Assembly (NCBI RefSeq): GCF_019263705.2
Contig: NZ_JADQDK010000001.1
Location: 4,216,001-4,280,000 of the forward strand
Length of the DNA stretch: 64,000 bases
Origin: Pseudonocardia abyssalis
Lineage (GTDB): Bacteria; Actinomycetota; Actinomycetes; Mycobacteriales; Pseudonocardiaceae
Direction of reading: 5' to 3'
Both the position numbers and the translations under genes were made by a program. The notes below the pieces were generated by a model, which saw only the letters and a list, made by a program, of their open reading frames with translations, was not told the DNA's origin and searched no databases. Positions 10,295 through 19,525 of this stretch are shown here, piece by piece; positions within the stretch are counted from its first letter, which is position 1; every line of letters begins with the position of its first letter.

Positions 10295-10966
10295 CTAGTC
10301 GACCGGGTCGGGCCCGGTCAGCGGTGCCACTCCGAGCACCAGCTTGGACACGTGGAAGGCCTCGGCGTACCGGGCGTGGCACTGCACGCCCCGGATCCGC
10401 GCGAGGCCGGCGAACGTCTCGGGGTCGAACCAGCTGCGGTCGCGCTGGCTGCCGTAGTGCTCGTGCAGCTTCGCGACCTTCTCCCGCAGCACCGGCTCGG
10501 CCAGCGGCAGGTAGGCGGTGGGCTGGCGCAGGTCGCCGTCCCACTTGAGGATCTCGTAGCCCAGCGCGAGGTGGTCGCGGAACACGGTGGGCACGAGCTC
10601 GGCGAGGGTGCGGTGGTCCTGGTGGGCGTCGTGCGGCGACGGCGCGAAGATCAGGTCCGGCTCACCGTGCGAGCGCAGCTCCTCCAGACCCAGCTTGGCG
10701 CGCTCCCAGCGGGTGGGGACGCGGCCGTCGGGTAGGTCGAGCACCACCACCTCGAGCCGCGCACCGGGGCAGAACGCGGCCAGCGCGGCCCGCTCCTCCT
10801 CCTCGCGCATGGATCCCCCGCCGGTGAGGACGAGTGCGGACACCGTGATCCCGGGGTGCGACCGGCACAGCTCCAGCAGCGCTCCTCCGGCACCGATCGC
10901 GATGTCGTCGCAGTGGGCGCCCAGGAGCAGCATCCGGTCGAGCCGCTCGGGCAACAGGCTCAGCAC
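10295..10966 (-). CDS. PIG-L/LmbE family deacetylase
   Basis: 223 residues. The zinc-binding AHxDD motif is present as [10 protein letters not shown] near residue 17, and the second metal/catalytic region as [10 protein letters not shown] near 112. PIG-L enzymes remove N-acetyl groups from amino sugars, as MshB does in mycothiol synthesis, but this sequence is not obviously MshB: it is shorter and paired with an SDR epimerase. Related pairs occur in glycan and antibiotic sugar loci. It is first in a two-gene operon with the epimerase. There is no signal peptide, so it should be cytosolic. Confidence 0.88.
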   Translation of the reverse strand: MLSLLPERLDRMLLLGAHCDDIAIGAGGALLELCRSHPGITVSALVLTGGGSMREEEERAALAAFCPGARLEVVVLDLPDGRVPTRWERAKLGLEELRSHGEPDLIFAPSPHDAHQDHRTLAELVPTVFRDHLALGYEILKWDGDLRQPTAYLPLAEPVLREKVAKLHEHYGSQRDRSWFDPETFAGLARIRGVQCHARYAEAFHVSKLVLGVAPLTGPDPVD

Positions 10967-11018
10967 GCTCGACAGTGTTCCACGGATGAACGACCGGGCT
11001 CACCCGTGGTGACGAAGG

Positions 11019-11966
11019 TCAGCGGTCGGCCAGCTTCGCCAGGCGCGCCGGGGTGGGCCAGCGGACGTCGTGCGCCCACCCGAACCGCTCGAAGATCCAG
11101 ATGACGCGGGCCGAGATGTCGATCTGCCCGGGCAGCACGCCGTGGCGCGCGCAGGTGGGGTCGGCGTGGTGCAGGTTGTGCCAGGACTCGCCCATCGACA
11201 GCACCGCGAGCGGCCAGAAGTTGCGCGACCGGTCGCGCGAGCGGAACGGGCGCTTGCCGACCATGTGGCAGATCGAGTTGATCGACCAGGTGACGTGGTT
11301 GGAGATCGCCAGGCGCACCAGCCCGCCCCAGAAGAAGCCGGTGACCGCGCCCTGCCACGACCACGTCACCAGCCCGCCGATGACGGCCGGGAGCAGCAGG
11401 CTGGCCGCGACCCACAGGCCGAAGGTGCGGGCGACGCGGGTGATCGCACGGTCGGCGAGCAGGTCCGGGATGAACCGCGCGTGGTTGGTCTCGTTGCGGT
11501 CGAAGAACCAGCCCATGTGCGCGTGCAGGAACCCCTTGGCGACGGCGGCGGGTGACGTGCCGAACGCCCACGGCGAGTGCGGGTCGCCCTCCTTGTCGGA
11601 GAACGCGTGGTGCCGGCGGTGGTCGGCCACCCAGTTGAAGACGTTGCCCTGCACGGCCAGCGACCCGGAGATCGCGAGCGCGACCCGCAGCCACGGCTTC
11701 GTCTTGAACGCCTTGTGCGTGAAGTGCCGGTGGAAGCCGACGGTGATCCCGAGCACCGCGACGGCGTAGAAGCCCGCGAGCAGCGCGAGGTCGTGCCACC
11801 CGACGCCCCAGCCCCACGCGAGCGGGACCGCCGCGATCAGCGCGAGCATGGGCCCGCCGACGAAGACGTAGATCATCGCGTGCTGGAACCGGGTGCGCTG
11901 CCCCCCGAGGACGGGGTTGGGGCCTTCCCGCAACGGATCGGGAACGGCCTCGGCAGTGATCGACAT
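11019..11966 (-). CDS. Acyl-CoA delta-9 fatty acid desaturase
   Basis: 315 residues of an integral-membrane di-iron desaturase that would introduce a cis double bond into acyl-CoA. The three histidine boxes are intact: HRHFTH near residue 80, HRRHH near 117 and HNLHH near 264. Hydrophobic segments flank them (for example YVFVGGPMLALIAAVPLAWG near 33). The closest well-known type is mycobacterial DesA3, which makes oleoyl-CoA with a partner oxidoreductase; no reductase gene lies nearby. ATG at 11966 is used. The gene stands alone, with a 193-bp leader to the divergent tRNA-Gln. Confidence 0.92.
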   Translation of the reverse strand: MSITAEAVPDPLREGPNPVLGGQRTRFQHAMIYVFVGGPMLALIAAVPLAWGWGVGWHDLALLAGFYAVAVLGITVGFHRHFTHKAFKTKPWLRVALAISGSLAVQGNVFNWVADHRRHHAFSDKEGDPHSPWAFGTSPAAVAKGFLHAHMGWFFDRNETNHARFIPDLLADRAITRVARTFGLWVAASLLLPAVIGGLVTWSWQGAVTGFFWGGLVRLAISNHVTWSINSICHMVGKRPFRSRDRSRNFWPLAVLSMGESWHNLHHADPTCARHGVLPGQIDISARVIWIFERFGWAHDVRWPTPARLAKLADR

Positions 11967-12159
11967 CAGGCTCCTCGGGGTCGGGTCCGGCCACAGGGCG
12001 CCGGGGCGGCGACCCCGCGCTGCCCCGAGGGTAGGGGCCGGGCCGCGGGCCGCGCAGCCCCCGTGACGGGAACTCCGGGCGAATCGCCCCCGACCGGCAG
12101 ATCGACGCCGCCGGTCGGCGCGGCGTACGGGTGAGTGCCCGTGCCAGGATGGAGGCCTG

Positions 12160-12230
12160 TCCGCCGTGGTGTAAGGGCAGCACTGCTGATTTTGGTTCAG
12201 TAGGTCCAGGTTCGAATCCTGGCGGCGGAG
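12160..12230 (+). tRNA. tRNA-Gln (anticodon TTG)
   Basis: A full cloverleaf can be folded. The acceptor TCCGCCG pairs with CGGCGGA, with a G discriminator. The D arm is GTGGTGTAAGGGCAGC. The anticodon stem GCTGA/TCAGT encloses the loop TTTTGGT, giving anticodon TTG. The T arm contains GGTTCGAATCC. No CCA is encoded. A strong hairpin follows at once. Confidence 0.95.
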
Positions 12231-12243
12231 CCCCGGACACGAC

Positions 12244-12275
12244 GAAGGGCGGACGACCGTGGTCGTCCGCCCTTC
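12244..12275 (+). terminator. tRNA-Gln terminator hairpin
   Basis: GAAGGGCGGACGACC (12244-12258) is followed after two bases by its perfect reverse complement (12261-12275). Allowing a 6-nt loop, this is a 13-bp perfect stem 14 nt after the tRNA, with a TTCCGTCG tail. Confidence 0.8.
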
Positions 12276-12377
12276 CGTCGGTTGCGCCTCAGCGACCGCT
12301 CGGCCGCGGCGGCGGGGTCGGCTCCGGCCGACCGTTGCCCGTGCACCTCATGTTGCGTCCCCTCGTGATGACCGGCC

Positions 12378-12818
12378 TCACTCGAGGCCGGCGTCCAGCG
12401 TGATCGTGGTGCCGGTCAGCGCCTTGCTGACCGGGCAGCCCTCCTTGGCCTTCTGCGCCGCGGCCTCGAAGCCCGCCGCGTCGAGACCCTCGACCTCACC
12501 GCGCACCGTGAGCGCGATGGAGCTGATGGCGAAGCCGCCGTTCGCCGTGTCCGGCCCGAGCGTGACGTCGGCCGTCACGTCGAGGGACTGGGGCGTGCCA
12601 CCGGCCTCCGCGATGAGCGCCGAGAGCTGCATCGCGTAGCAGGAGGAATGCGCCGCGGCGATGAGCTCCTCCGGGCTGGTGGTGCCGCCCGCGTCGTCGG
12701 CCGCGCGCTTCGGGAAGCTGACGTCGTACGTGCCGACCTTGCTGCTGCTGAGCTCGACCTGTCCCGATCCCTGCTCGAGGGTGCCGTTCCAGGCGGTCCG
12801 TGCGCTGCGGGTGGGCAT
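12378..12818 (-). CDS. OsmC/Ohr family peroxidase
   Basis: 146 residues. OsmC-type proteins reduce organic hydroperoxides using two conserved cysteines. Here they are in AAHSSCYAMQLSAL (about residue 60) and KEGCPVSKAL (about residue 129). The subgroup is OsmC rather than Ohr, judged from the SPEELIAAAHSSCY context. ATG at 12818 has GAGG 9-12 nt upstream. The upstream region carries two inverted repeats (12841-12872 and 12887-12903), suggesting specific control, perhaps by a redox-sensing repressor; no regulator gene lies adjacent. Confidence 0.9.
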   Translation of the reverse strand: MPTRSARTAWNGTLEQGSGQVELSSSKVGTYDVSFPKRAADDAGGTTSPEELIAAAHSSCYAMQLSALIAEAGGTPQSLDVTADVTLGPDTANGGFAISSIALTVRGEVEGLDAAGFEAAAQKAKEGCPVSKALTGTTITLDAGLE

Positions 12819-12840
12819 GGGGTGAACCTCCGGTGTTCGC

Positions 12841-12903
12841 GACGTCTCTGCCGGTTCAACCCCTGAGACGTCCCGACCATTCGGCTTCTCACACAGTGTG
12901 AGA
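12841..12903 (-). promoter_or_regulatory. osmC upstream inverted repeats, candidate operators
   Basis: Two separate dyads lie upstream of osmC. GACGTCTC (12841-12848) pairs with GAGACGTC (12865-12872) across 16 nt. TCTCACAC-A-GTGTGAGA (12887-12903) is a perfect 17-bp palindrome. A 10-bp direct repeat CCGGTTCAAC occurs at 12851-12860 and 12913-12922. The 17-bp palindrome has the size and symmetry of a GntR- or TetR-type operator, but no regulator is assigned. Confidence 0.5.
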
Positions 12904-13011
12904 CGACCGGTCCCGGTTCAACGGCGAACGGGTGAATCCGGCGGATCGCCGCAGCTCCCGTACCCCCGATCCGGTGAGCGCCGCCCGTTCAGCGGTCGAG
13001 CGGTGCAGACC

Positions 13012-13482
13012 TCAGTGGACCTCGACCGGATCTCCGGGCTGCAGGAACTCGAACCACGCCTCGGCGTCCTCGTAGGCCATCCGGACGCAACCGGCCGACG
13101 GGGTGTGCAGGTTGCCCTCGTGGAAGGCGATGCCGCCGGGGGCGAAGAACACCGCGAACGGCATCGGCGCGCCGTTGAACTCGGCGCTCTTGTGGTCCTT
13201 GTTCTTCCAGTCGACGGTGAAGCTGCCGCGCGGGGTCTCGCGCCCCTCGCCGCCGGTGCTGACCGGCACCGGGCCGCGGACGATCTCGCCGTCGTCGATC
13301 AGCCAGGCCTGCTTCGACGCGATGTCGACGCAGGCCCGCGCCGTGACGGAGCAGGGCGTCCCGTCGATGATCCCGTCACCCGCCGTCGCGGTCCCGACCA
13401 CACCGAACGCGGCCAGGCCGGAGACGACGAGCGCCACCGCCGTCCGCGCCCGGAACGAAACGCCCTTGCTGTGCGCACCCAT
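13012..13482 (-). CDS. Secreted L,D-transpeptidase (YkuD domain)
   Basis: 156 residues. An N-terminal signal/anchor ([20 protein letters not shown]) precedes a compact YkuD domain. The catalytic HX(8)SXGCVRM signature is present as [15 protein letters not shown], with the nucleophilic Cys near residue 132 and the partner His near 121. L,D-transpeptidases make 3-3 cross-links in peptidoglycan. This is a minimal form: no Ig-like domains or proline-rich tail as in mycobacterial Ldt proteins, so it could act as an anchoring or housekeeping enzyme. It is divergent from glmU. Confidence 0.9.
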   Translation of the reverse strand: MGAHSKGVSFRARTAVALVVSGLAAFGVVGTATAGDGIIDGTPCSVTARACVDIASKQAWLIDDGEIVRGPVPVSTGGEGRETPRGSFTVDWKNKDHKSAEFNGAPMPFAVFFAPGGIAFHEGNLHTPSAGCVRMAYEDAEAWFEFLQPGDPVEVH

Positions 13483-13724
13483 CCGACGTCCTCACACCCG
13501 TGTACCTCGCGGGCCGGTTCGTCGTGCCGCGCGTCCGTCCGCCCAACGAGCCACGACGGGCGGTGGTTACTCACCGCAAGAGGTACTTGACGCAGAGCAC
13601 CGACGTGAGCTTCACGGGACGTCCGGGGGGACGCTCCGGGCACGACGTAGGATCCCGGGGTACTCCGACCGGGGCCGCCCCCGCGACCACGGCCGGATCG
13701 CCAGTCGACCAGGGAGCCGCTCCC

Positions 13725-15203
13725 ATGCCCGACCCCGTTCCCCCGGTGACCGCTCCGTCGGTCCCCCCGGCCGCGGCGATCGTCCTGGCCGCGGGCCGCG
13801 GCACGCGGATGCGCTCGGCCACGACGAAGGTGCTGCACCCCGTCGGCGGGCGCACCCTGCTCGGTCACGCCGTGCACGCCGTCGCCGCGCTGGACCCCGC
13901 GCACCTCGTCGTCGTACTCGGCCACGACCGCGAGCAGGTCACCGCCGCCGTCGACGGCATCGGTTCCGAGCTCGGCCGCACGGTGCACGTCGCCGTGCAG
14001 GACCGCCTGGTCGGCACCGGGCACGCCGTCGCCTGCGGGCTCACCGCCCTGCCCGACGACCTCACCGGCCCGGTCGTCGTCAGCAGCGGCGACGTCCCGA
14101 TGCTCGAGACGCGCACCGTGCACGCCCTGCTCGCCGAGCACCGGCGCGGCGGTGCGGCGGTCACCGTCCTGACCACCGAGCCCGAGGACCCCTCCGGCTA
14201 CGGCCGCGTGCTCCGCGAGCCCGACGGGTCCGTCGCCGCGATCGTCGAGGAGCGCGACGCCACCGCGGAGCAGCGCGCCGTCCGGGAGATCAACTCCGGC
14301 GTCTACGTGTTCGACGCCGCCTTCCTCCGCTCCGGGGTACCGCGCCTGCAGGCCACCAACAGCCAGGGCGAGCTGTACCTCACCGACCTCGTCGCGCTGG
14401 CCCGCGCCGACGGGGTGGTCGCCGGCGCCGTCGTCTGCACCGACCCGTGGCAGGTCGCGGGCGTCAACGACCGCGTCCAGCTGGCCGCTGTTCGCGCCGA
14501 GCTCAACCGGCGGCTGCTGGAGCGCTGGATGCGCGAGGGCGTCACCGTCGTCGACCCGGCCACCACCTGGGTCGACGTGCAGGTGCAGCTCGCCCCCGAC
14601 GTCACGCTGCACCCGGGCACCCAGCTGCACGGCGTCACCTCGGTGGCGGGCGGGGCGCAGATCGGCCCGGACACCACGCTCACCTCCTGCGAGATCGGGG
14701 CCGGTGCGGTCGTCATCCGCACGCACGGCAGCGAGTCGGTGATCGGGGCGGGCGCGTCGGTCGGGCCGTTCGCCTACCTGCGGCCCGGGGCGCGGCTCGG
14801 CGAGCGCGGCAAGATCGGCACGTTCGTCGAGGTGAAGAACTCCGACATCGGGGCGGGCACCAAGGTGCCGCACCTGACCTACGTCGGCGACGCCTCGATC
14901 GGCGAGAACAGCAACATCGGGGCGGGCTCGGTGTTCGTCAACTACGACGGCGTGCGCAAGCAGCGCACCACGGTCGGCTCGCACGTCAAGACCGGCTCGG
15001 ACAACACGTTCGTCGCACCCGTGCACGTCGGCGACGGGGCCTACACCGGCGCCGGCACCGTCGTACGCGAGGACGTGCCCCCGGGGGCGCTGGCCGTGTC
15101 GGCCGGGTCACAGCGCACCATCGAGGGATGGGTCGTGCGGAAGCGGCCCGACACCCCCGCCGCCCAGGCGGCCTACGACGCCCTGGAGGCTGACGCCCGG
15201 TGA
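13725..15203 (+). CDS. glmU: Bifunctional GlcNAc-1-P uridyltransferase / GlcN-1-P acetyltransferase GlmU
   Basis: 492 residues. GlmU makes UDP-GlcNAc for peptidoglycan. The N-terminal pyrophosphorylase has [11 protein letters not shown] with the downstream lysine in TKVLHPVGG. The C-terminal left-handed beta-helix acetyltransferase shows hexapeptide repeats and conserved stretches such as [17 protein letters not shown] and NYDGVRK. ATG at 13725 has AGGGAG 8-14 nt upstream; the longer upstream frame is a leader without homology. The stop overlaps the start of prs by four bases (GTGA). M. tuberculosis Rv1018c is the counterpart. It is essential in related organisms. Confidence 0.97.
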   Translation: MPDPVPPVTAPSVPPAAAIVLAAGRGTRMRSATTKVLHPVGGRTLLGHAVHAVAALDPAHLVVVLGHDREQVTAAVDGIGSELGRTVHVAVQDRLVGTGHAVACGLTALPDDLTGPVVVSSGDVPMLETRTVHALLAEHRRGGAAVTVLTTEPEDPSGYGRVLREPDGSVAAIVEERDATAEQRAVREINSGVYVFDAAFLRSGVPRLQATNSQGELYLTDLVALARADGVVAGAVVCTDPWQVAGVNDRVQLAAVRAELNRRLLERWMREGVTVVDPATTWVDVQVQLAPDVTLHPGTQLHGVTSVAGGAQIGPDTTLTSCEIGAGAVVIRTHGSESVIGAGASVGPFAYLRPGARLGERGKIGTFVEVKNSDIGAGTKVPHLTYVGDASIGENSNIGAGSVFVNYDGVRKQRTTVGSHVKTGSDNTFVAPVHVGDGAYTGAGTVVREDVPPGALAVSAGSQRTIEGWVVRKRPDTPAAQAAYDALEADAR

Positions 15204-16180
15204 GTGCCATGACCACTACCCCGAAGAAGAACCTGATGCTCTTCTCCGGGCGCGCCCACCCGGAGCTGGCCGAGCAGGTCTCCAAGCACCTCGACATCAC
15301 GATCACGCCGCAGTCGGCCTACTCGTTCGCCAACGGCGAGATCTTCGTCCGGTTCGAGGAGTCGGTCCGTGGCTCCGACGCGTTCGTGCTGCAGAGCCAC
15401 TCCGCTCCGATCAACGACCAGATCATGGAGCACCTGGTCATGGTCGATGCGCTCAAGCGCGCCTCGGCCAAGCGCATCACCGTCGTCATGCCGTTCTGGG
15501 GCTACGCGCGCCAGGACAAGAAGCACCGCGGCCGCGAGCCCATCTCCGCGCGCCTGATCGCCGACATGTTCCTCGTCGCGGGCGCCGACCGGATCATGAC
15601 CGTCGACCTGCACACCGCCCAGATCCAGGGCTTCTTCGACGGCCCGGTCGACCACCTCTTCGCGCTGCCCGTGCTCGCCGAGTACATCAAGCGCACCTAC
15701 GCCGACCGCGAGCTCGCCGTCGTCTCCCCCGACTCCGGTCGCGTCCGCCTGGCCGAGCGCTGGGCCGAGACCCTGGGCGGCACCCCGCTGGCGTTCATCC
15801 ACAAGACGCGCGACCCGCGCAAGCCGAACGAGGCCGTCGCGAACCGGGTCGTCGGCGACATCGACGGCCGCACCTGCGTCGTCATCGACGACATGATCGA
15901 CACCGGCGGCACGGTGGCCAAGGCGGTCGAGGCGCTGCTCGCCCAGGGCGCCCGCGACGTGATCGTCGCGGCCACCCACGGCGTGCTCTCCGGCCCGGCC
16001 ACCGAGCGCCTGTCCACCTGCGGCGCGCGCGAGGTCGTCTTCACCGACACCCTGCCGATCCCGGACGAGAAGCGCTTCCCGGCGATGACCGTGCTGTCCA
16101 TCGCACCGCTGCTGGCCCAGGCGATCCACCAGGTGTTCGACGACGGCTCGGTCACCAGCCTGTTCGACGGCAACGCCTGA
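15200..16180 (+). CDS. prs: Ribose-phosphate pyrophosphokinase (PRPP synthetase)
   Basis: 326 residues. It makes PRPP from ribose-5-phosphate and ATP for nucleotides, histidine, tryptophan, NAD and (in this phylum) decaprenyl-phosphoryl arabinose. Motifs visible are the ATP loop region [20 protein letters not shown], the metal-binding [18 protein letters not shown] and the PRPP loop [13 protein letters not shown]. The GTG start at 15200 overlaps the glmU stop; an in-frame ATG at 15209 is a possible alternative. It is translationally coupled to glmU. No lpqT homologue sits downstream as it does in mycobacteria. Confidence 0.97.
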   Translation: MSAMTTTPKKNLMLFSGRAHPELAEQVSKHLDITITPQSAYSFANGEIFVRFEESVRGSDAFVLQSHSAPINDQIMEHLVMVDALKRASAKRITVVMPFWGYARQDKKHRGREPISARLIADMFLVAGADRIMTVDLHTAQIQGFFDGPVDHLFALPVLAEYIKRTYADRELAVVSPDSGRVRLAERWAETLGGTPLAFIHKTRDPRKPNEAVANRVVGDIDGRTCVVIDDMIDTGGTVAKAVEALLAQGARDVIVAATHGVLSGPATERLSTCGAREVVFTDTLPIPDEKRFPAMTVLSIAPLLAQAIHQVFDDGSVTSLFDGNA

Positions 16181-16338
16181 CCCGCGCGCCGGCGCCGGGC
16201 GGCCCCGGCGTATCGTTCTACGCAGTTCCGCGGCGAGGGCGGGTGCTGTTCTAGCCCGCCGTGATCGACGCAGGCCCGGTCCGTCCGGTGAGCCTCGCCG
16301 CGCGTCTCACACACGCAGACCGACCGAGGAGTACCACC

Positions 16339-17025
16339 GTGGCCGAGGCCCGAATCGACGCCGAGACCCGCACGGAGTTCGGCAAGGGCGCTGCCCGCCG
16401 CACCCGCCGCGCGGGCAAGATCCCCGCCGTGCTCTACGGGCACGGCACCGACCCGCAGCACCTCTCGCTCCCCGAGCTGGAGTTCAAGCGGATCGTCCGT
16501 GAGCAGGGGCGCAACGCCGTCGTCACGATCAACGTGGGCGGCACCCCGCAGCTCGCGCTGACCAAGACGGTCGTGCAGCACCCGATCCGTCCCTACATCG
16601 AGCACGTCGACCTGCTGGTCATCCGCCGTGGCGAGAAGGTCGTCGTCGACGTGCGCGTCGTCATCACCGGCTCCGCCGCCCCCGGCAGCCTGGTCACCCA
16701 GGAGCTCAACACCCTCGAGGTCGAGGCCGACGTGTCGTCGATCCCGGAGACCGTCGAGGTGTCCGTCGAGGGCCTGGCCATCGGCACGCAGATCCTGGCC
16801 GGCTCGCTGACGATGCCCGCCAACACCGACCTCCGCACCGACCCGGAGGCGCTGGTCGTGAACGTCAACGCCGCGCCGACCGAGGAGGACATGGAGGCCG
16901 AGATCGACGCCGACGGCGCCGGGGTCGTCGAGGACGCGCCGGAGACCGAGCAGGACGAGGCCACCGCCGCCGACGGGTCGTCGGACGAGAAGTCCGACTC
17001 GGACGCGGCCTCCAAGGAGAGCTGA
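16339..17025 (+). CDS. rplY: 50S ribosomal protein L25/general stress protein Ctc
   Basis: 228 residues, the long two-domain form (TL5/CTC type) that binds 5S rRNA. The N-terminal L25 domain begins [20 protein letters not shown] with [10 protein letters not shown]. The C-terminal domain includes [13 protein letters not shown] and is followed by a highly acidic tail rich in Glu/Asp/Ala. GTG at 16339 has GAGGAG 8-13 nt upstream. It is 158 bp after prs and 3 nt before pth. Order prs-rplY-pth is conserved in mycobacteria. Confidence 0.96.
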   Translation: MAEARIDAETRTEFGKGAARRTRRAGKIPAVLYGHGTDPQHLSLPELEFKRIVREQGRNAVVTINVGGTPQLALTKTVVQHPIRPYIEHVDLLVIRRGEKVVVDVRVVITGSAAPGSLVTQELNTLEVEADVSSIPETVEVSVEGLAIGTQILAGSLTMPANTDLRTDPEALVVNVNAAPTEEDMEAEIDADGAGVVEDAPETEQDEATAADGSSDEKSDSDAASKES

Positions 17026-17028
17026 GCC

Positions 17029-17628
17029 ATGGAGCGGGGCTCTGCAGCGCCGGGCCCCGCCCTGGTGGTCGGTCTCGGCAATCCCGGCCCGGAGTACGCC
17101 GAGACCCGGCACAACGTCGGCTTCCGCGTCGTCGACCTGTTGGCGACGCGGGCCGGCGGTGGCCGGTTCTCCAAGCACCGCAGCAACGCCGACGTGCTGG
17201 AGGGCCGCCTCGCCGGGCGGCGGGTCGTGCTGGCCAAGCCGCGCACGTACATGAACGTGAGCGGCGGGCCGGTCGCGAACCTCGCGAAGTACTTCTCGGT
17301 GCCCGTCGAGGACATCGTCGTCGTGCACGACGAGCTCGACCTCGGCTTCGGCGTCGTCCGCCTCAAGCGCGGCGGCGGCGAGGGCGGGCACAACGGGCTG
17401 CGGTCGGTCACGTCGTCGATCGGCACGCGCGAGTACCTGCGCGTCCGCTTCGGCATCGGCCGCCCGCCCGGTCGCCAGGACCCGGCCGACTACGTGCTCA
17501 GGCGGTTCTCCGGGGCGGAGGCCAAGGAGCTGGAGTTCGCGGTCGACCTGGCCGCCGACGCCGCGGAGGCCCTGCTGCTGGACGGCCTGGAACCGGCGCA
17601 GAACCGGTTCCACGCGCTCTCCGGCTGA
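17029..17628 (+). CDS. pth: Peptidyl-tRNA hydrolase
   Basis: 199 residues. It cleaves peptidyl-tRNA that drops off the ribosome. Conserved features are [19 protein letters not shown] with the catalytic His near residue 28, [23 protein letters not shown], and [13 protein letters not shown] with the second conserved His. The start ATG at 17029 lies 3 nt after the rplY stop, so the two are co-translated. It ends 18 nt before the converging acyl-AMP ligase. Confidence 0.97.
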   Translation: MERGSAAPGPALVVGLGNPGPEYAETRHNVGFRVVDLLATRAGGGRFSKHRSNADVLEGRLAGRRVVLAKPRTYMNVSGGPVANLAKYFSVPVEDIVVVHDELDLGFGVVRLKRGGGEGGHNGLRSVTSSIGTREYLRVRFGIGRPPGRQDPADYVLRRFSGAEAKELEFAVDLAADAAEALLLDGLEPAQNRFHALSG

Positions 17629-17646
17629 CCGCCCCGGGTTCGCGCG

Positions 17647-19284
17647 TCAGACCCGCGCGCGGAGCAGGTCGCCCGTGGCGGCGCGGCGGAGCTTGCCGGA
17701 CGGGGTCTTGGGCAGGCTGCCCGGCCCGAGCACCACGACCTCGGCCGGGCGCACCCCCACCGCGGTGACGACCCGCGTGGTGACGTCCTTGCGGATCACC
17801 TTCTCCGCCTCCGGGTCACCTGCCCGCCGCGACTCGACGGCCACCATGAACGACTCGCGGTGCCGCCCCCCGTCACCGCCCGCGAACATCCGGACGGCCA
17901 CGACGTTGCCCGCGCGCACGTCGCCGGCCTCGGCGGCGGCGCGCTCGATGTCGGTCGGGTAGATGTTGCGACCGCCCATGATGATCACGTCCTTGCGTCG
18001 GCCGCAGACGACGACCTGACCGTCGGCCAGGTAGCCCTCGTCGCCGGTGTCGAGCCAGCCGTCGGCGTCCTGGGTGGCGAGCGGGCCGTCGACGGTGAGG
18101 TAGCCCGGCGTCACCGACTCCCCGCGCAGGTGGATCACCCCGACCTCGCGCTCGCCGCGCACCGCGCCGTCGTCGCCGACGATCCGCACCTCGATGCCGG
18201 GCAGCGGCGGACCGAGCCGCGGGAAGCGGCGGCCGGTGCCGGGGGTGGCGAGCCGCTGCGCCTCCAGCGCGTCGGCGTCGACCGCGTCGACCGACAGCCC
18301 GGTCTCGACGGGCGCGAAGGACACGCCGAGCGCCGTCTCGGCCATGCCGTACGCGGCCAGCACCGACTCGGGCCGCAGCCCGAACCGCGCGCCGGCGGCG
18401 ACGAACGCGTCGACCGCGTCGGGGTCGATCGGCTCCGCGCCGTTGAGGGCGATGCGCAGCGACGACAGGTCGAGCGGGCCGTCCGCGCGGGCGAGCTGGC
18501 GGCCGAGCACGGCGTAGGCGAAGTTCGGGGCGGCGGTGACCGTGCCGCCGTACTTCGAGATCAGCTCGGCCCACAACAGCGGGCGCGTCAGGAAGTCGAC
18601 GGGCGTGACGGTGACCAGGTCGAGCCCGGTGGCCATCGGGATCGTCAGGAACCCGACCATCCCCATGTCGTGGAACAGCGGCAGCCACGACACCATCACG
18701 TCGCGGTCGGTGTCGAGCCGCGACGCGGCGACCATGCCGGTGATGTTGGCGAACAGGTTGCCGTGGGTGATGCGGACGGCCTTGGGCTCCGCGGTGGAGC
18801 CGCTGGTGAGCTGCAGCAGCGCGGTGTCGCCCTCCCCCGCCACCTCGGCGTCGGGGGTGAGGGGCTCACCGTCGAGCTCGTCGATGGTGCGGAACGCGAT
18901 GCCGCGCTCGGTGAGGACGGGCGCGAGGGCGTCGAAGGGGGCACCGAGCAGCACCAGCTCCGCGCCGATCATACCCAGGACGGTGACGGTGTCCTCGGCC
19001 CACACGGCGAGATCGGTGCGCGCGGTGGGCTGGTGCAGCATCGTGACGCTGCCCCCGCACAGCCACACGGCCTGCGCGGCGGGCGCGATCGCGGCGGGCT
19101 CCCCGGCGAGCACCCCCACCGCGGTGCCGGGCGCGACGTCGGCCCGCAGCGCCCCGGCGATCCGCCGGGCCCGCTCGTGCACCTCCGGCCAGGTGCGGCG
19201 GACGGGCGTCTTCGGTTCCCCGGTGGTCATCGCACGGGAGGAGCCGACGGCGGACTCCAGCAGCATCGCCAGGAACCGGGACAT
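17647..19284 (-). CDS. Fatty-acyl-AMP ligase (FadD/Pks16 type)
   Basis: 545 residues of the ANL superfamily, which adenylate fatty acids. The P-loop-like A3 motif is LLQLTSGSTAEPKAVRITHG near residue 157; A5 is AAYGMAETALGVSFAP; A7/A8 appear as GWLDTGDEGYLADGQVVVCGRRKD; the A10 lysine is in LPKTPSGKLRR. The stretch SWLPLFHDMGMVGF resembles the HDMGL signature of fatty-acyl-AMP ligases that load polyketide synthases rather than CoA. Its place next to pth matches M. tuberculosis Rv1013 (pks16). No polyketide synthase lies in the window, so the acceptor is unknown. ATG at 19284. Confidence 0.88.
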   Translation of the reverse strand: MSRFLAMLLESAVGSSRAMTTGEPKTPVRRTWPEVHERARRIAGALRADVAPGTAVGVLAGEPAAIAPAAQAVWLCGGSVTMLHQPTARTDLAVWAEDTVTVLGMIGAELVLLGAPFDALAPVLTERGIAFRTIDELDGEPLTPDAEVAGEGDTALLQLTSGSTAEPKAVRITHGNLFANITGMVAASRLDTDRDVMVSWLPLFHDMGMVGFLTIPMATGLDLVTVTPVDFLTRPLLWAELISKYGGTVTAAPNFAYAVLGRQLARADGPLDLSSLRIALNGAEPIDPDAVDAFVAAGARFGLRPESVLAAYGMAETALGVSFAPVETGLSVDAVDADALEAQRLATPGTGRRFPRLGPPLPGIEVRIVGDDGAVRGEREVGVIHLRGESVTPGYLTVDGPLATQDADGWLDTGDEGYLADGQVVVCGRRKDVIIMGGRNIYPTDIERAAAEAGDVRAGNVVAVRMFAGGDGGRHRESFMVAVESRRAGDPEAEKVIRKDVTTRVVTAVGVRPAEVVVLGPGSLPKTPSGKLRRAATGDLLRARV

Positions 19285-19426
19285 ACCGGGAGCCTACGTG
19301 CTCCGGTCACCCCGGGTGATCCGTAGCGCTACGGGCCCGCGGCGCCGCGGGCCTGCGGGGTCGGGCTGGCGGTGTGGGGCTGGCGGTGTGGGGCTGGCGG
19401 GTCGGGTCCACGCGCACCCCGCACGG

Positions 19427-19454
19427 CTCCGCGCACCGTCGACGGTGCGCGGAG
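19427..19454. promoter_or_regulatory. 28-bp perfect palindrome in divergent promoter region
   Basis: CTCCGCGCACCGTC (19427-19440) is followed directly by its reverse complement (19441-19454). A further partial half-site, GGACGGTGCGCGGGAG, lies a few bases downstream (19458-19473), and a short direct repeat of GGCTGGCGGTGTGG occurs near 19365-19395. It sits between the start codons of the acyl-AMP ligase (minus) and the M20 peptidase (plus), so an operator serving one or both genes is plausible. A hairpin function cannot be excluded. Confidence 0.5.
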
Positions 19455-19525
19455 CGCCGGACGGTGCGCGGGAGGTGCGGCCGGCGACGCGCTCCCCTGC
19501 GCCGGGCCCACTACCCTCGGGAGCC

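Noticed and set aside
10295..10966. MshB of mycothiol synthesis
   Set aside because: The protein is shorter than MshB and paired with an epimerase; the generic PIG-L call is safer.
13500..13724. Extended N terminus of GlmU from the upstream open frame
   Set aside because: No homology in the first 75 codons, and ATG at 13725 has a good AGGGAG site at normal distance.
16238..16260. Hairpin GGCGGG/CCCGCC in the prs-rplY gap as a regulatory element
   Set aside because: A six-bp GC stem with an 11-nt loop is expected by chance in DNA of this composition.
17860..19326. Long plus-strand frame opposite the acyl-AMP ligase
   Set aside because: Low-complexity antisense translation; the minus-strand gene carries all adenylation motifs.
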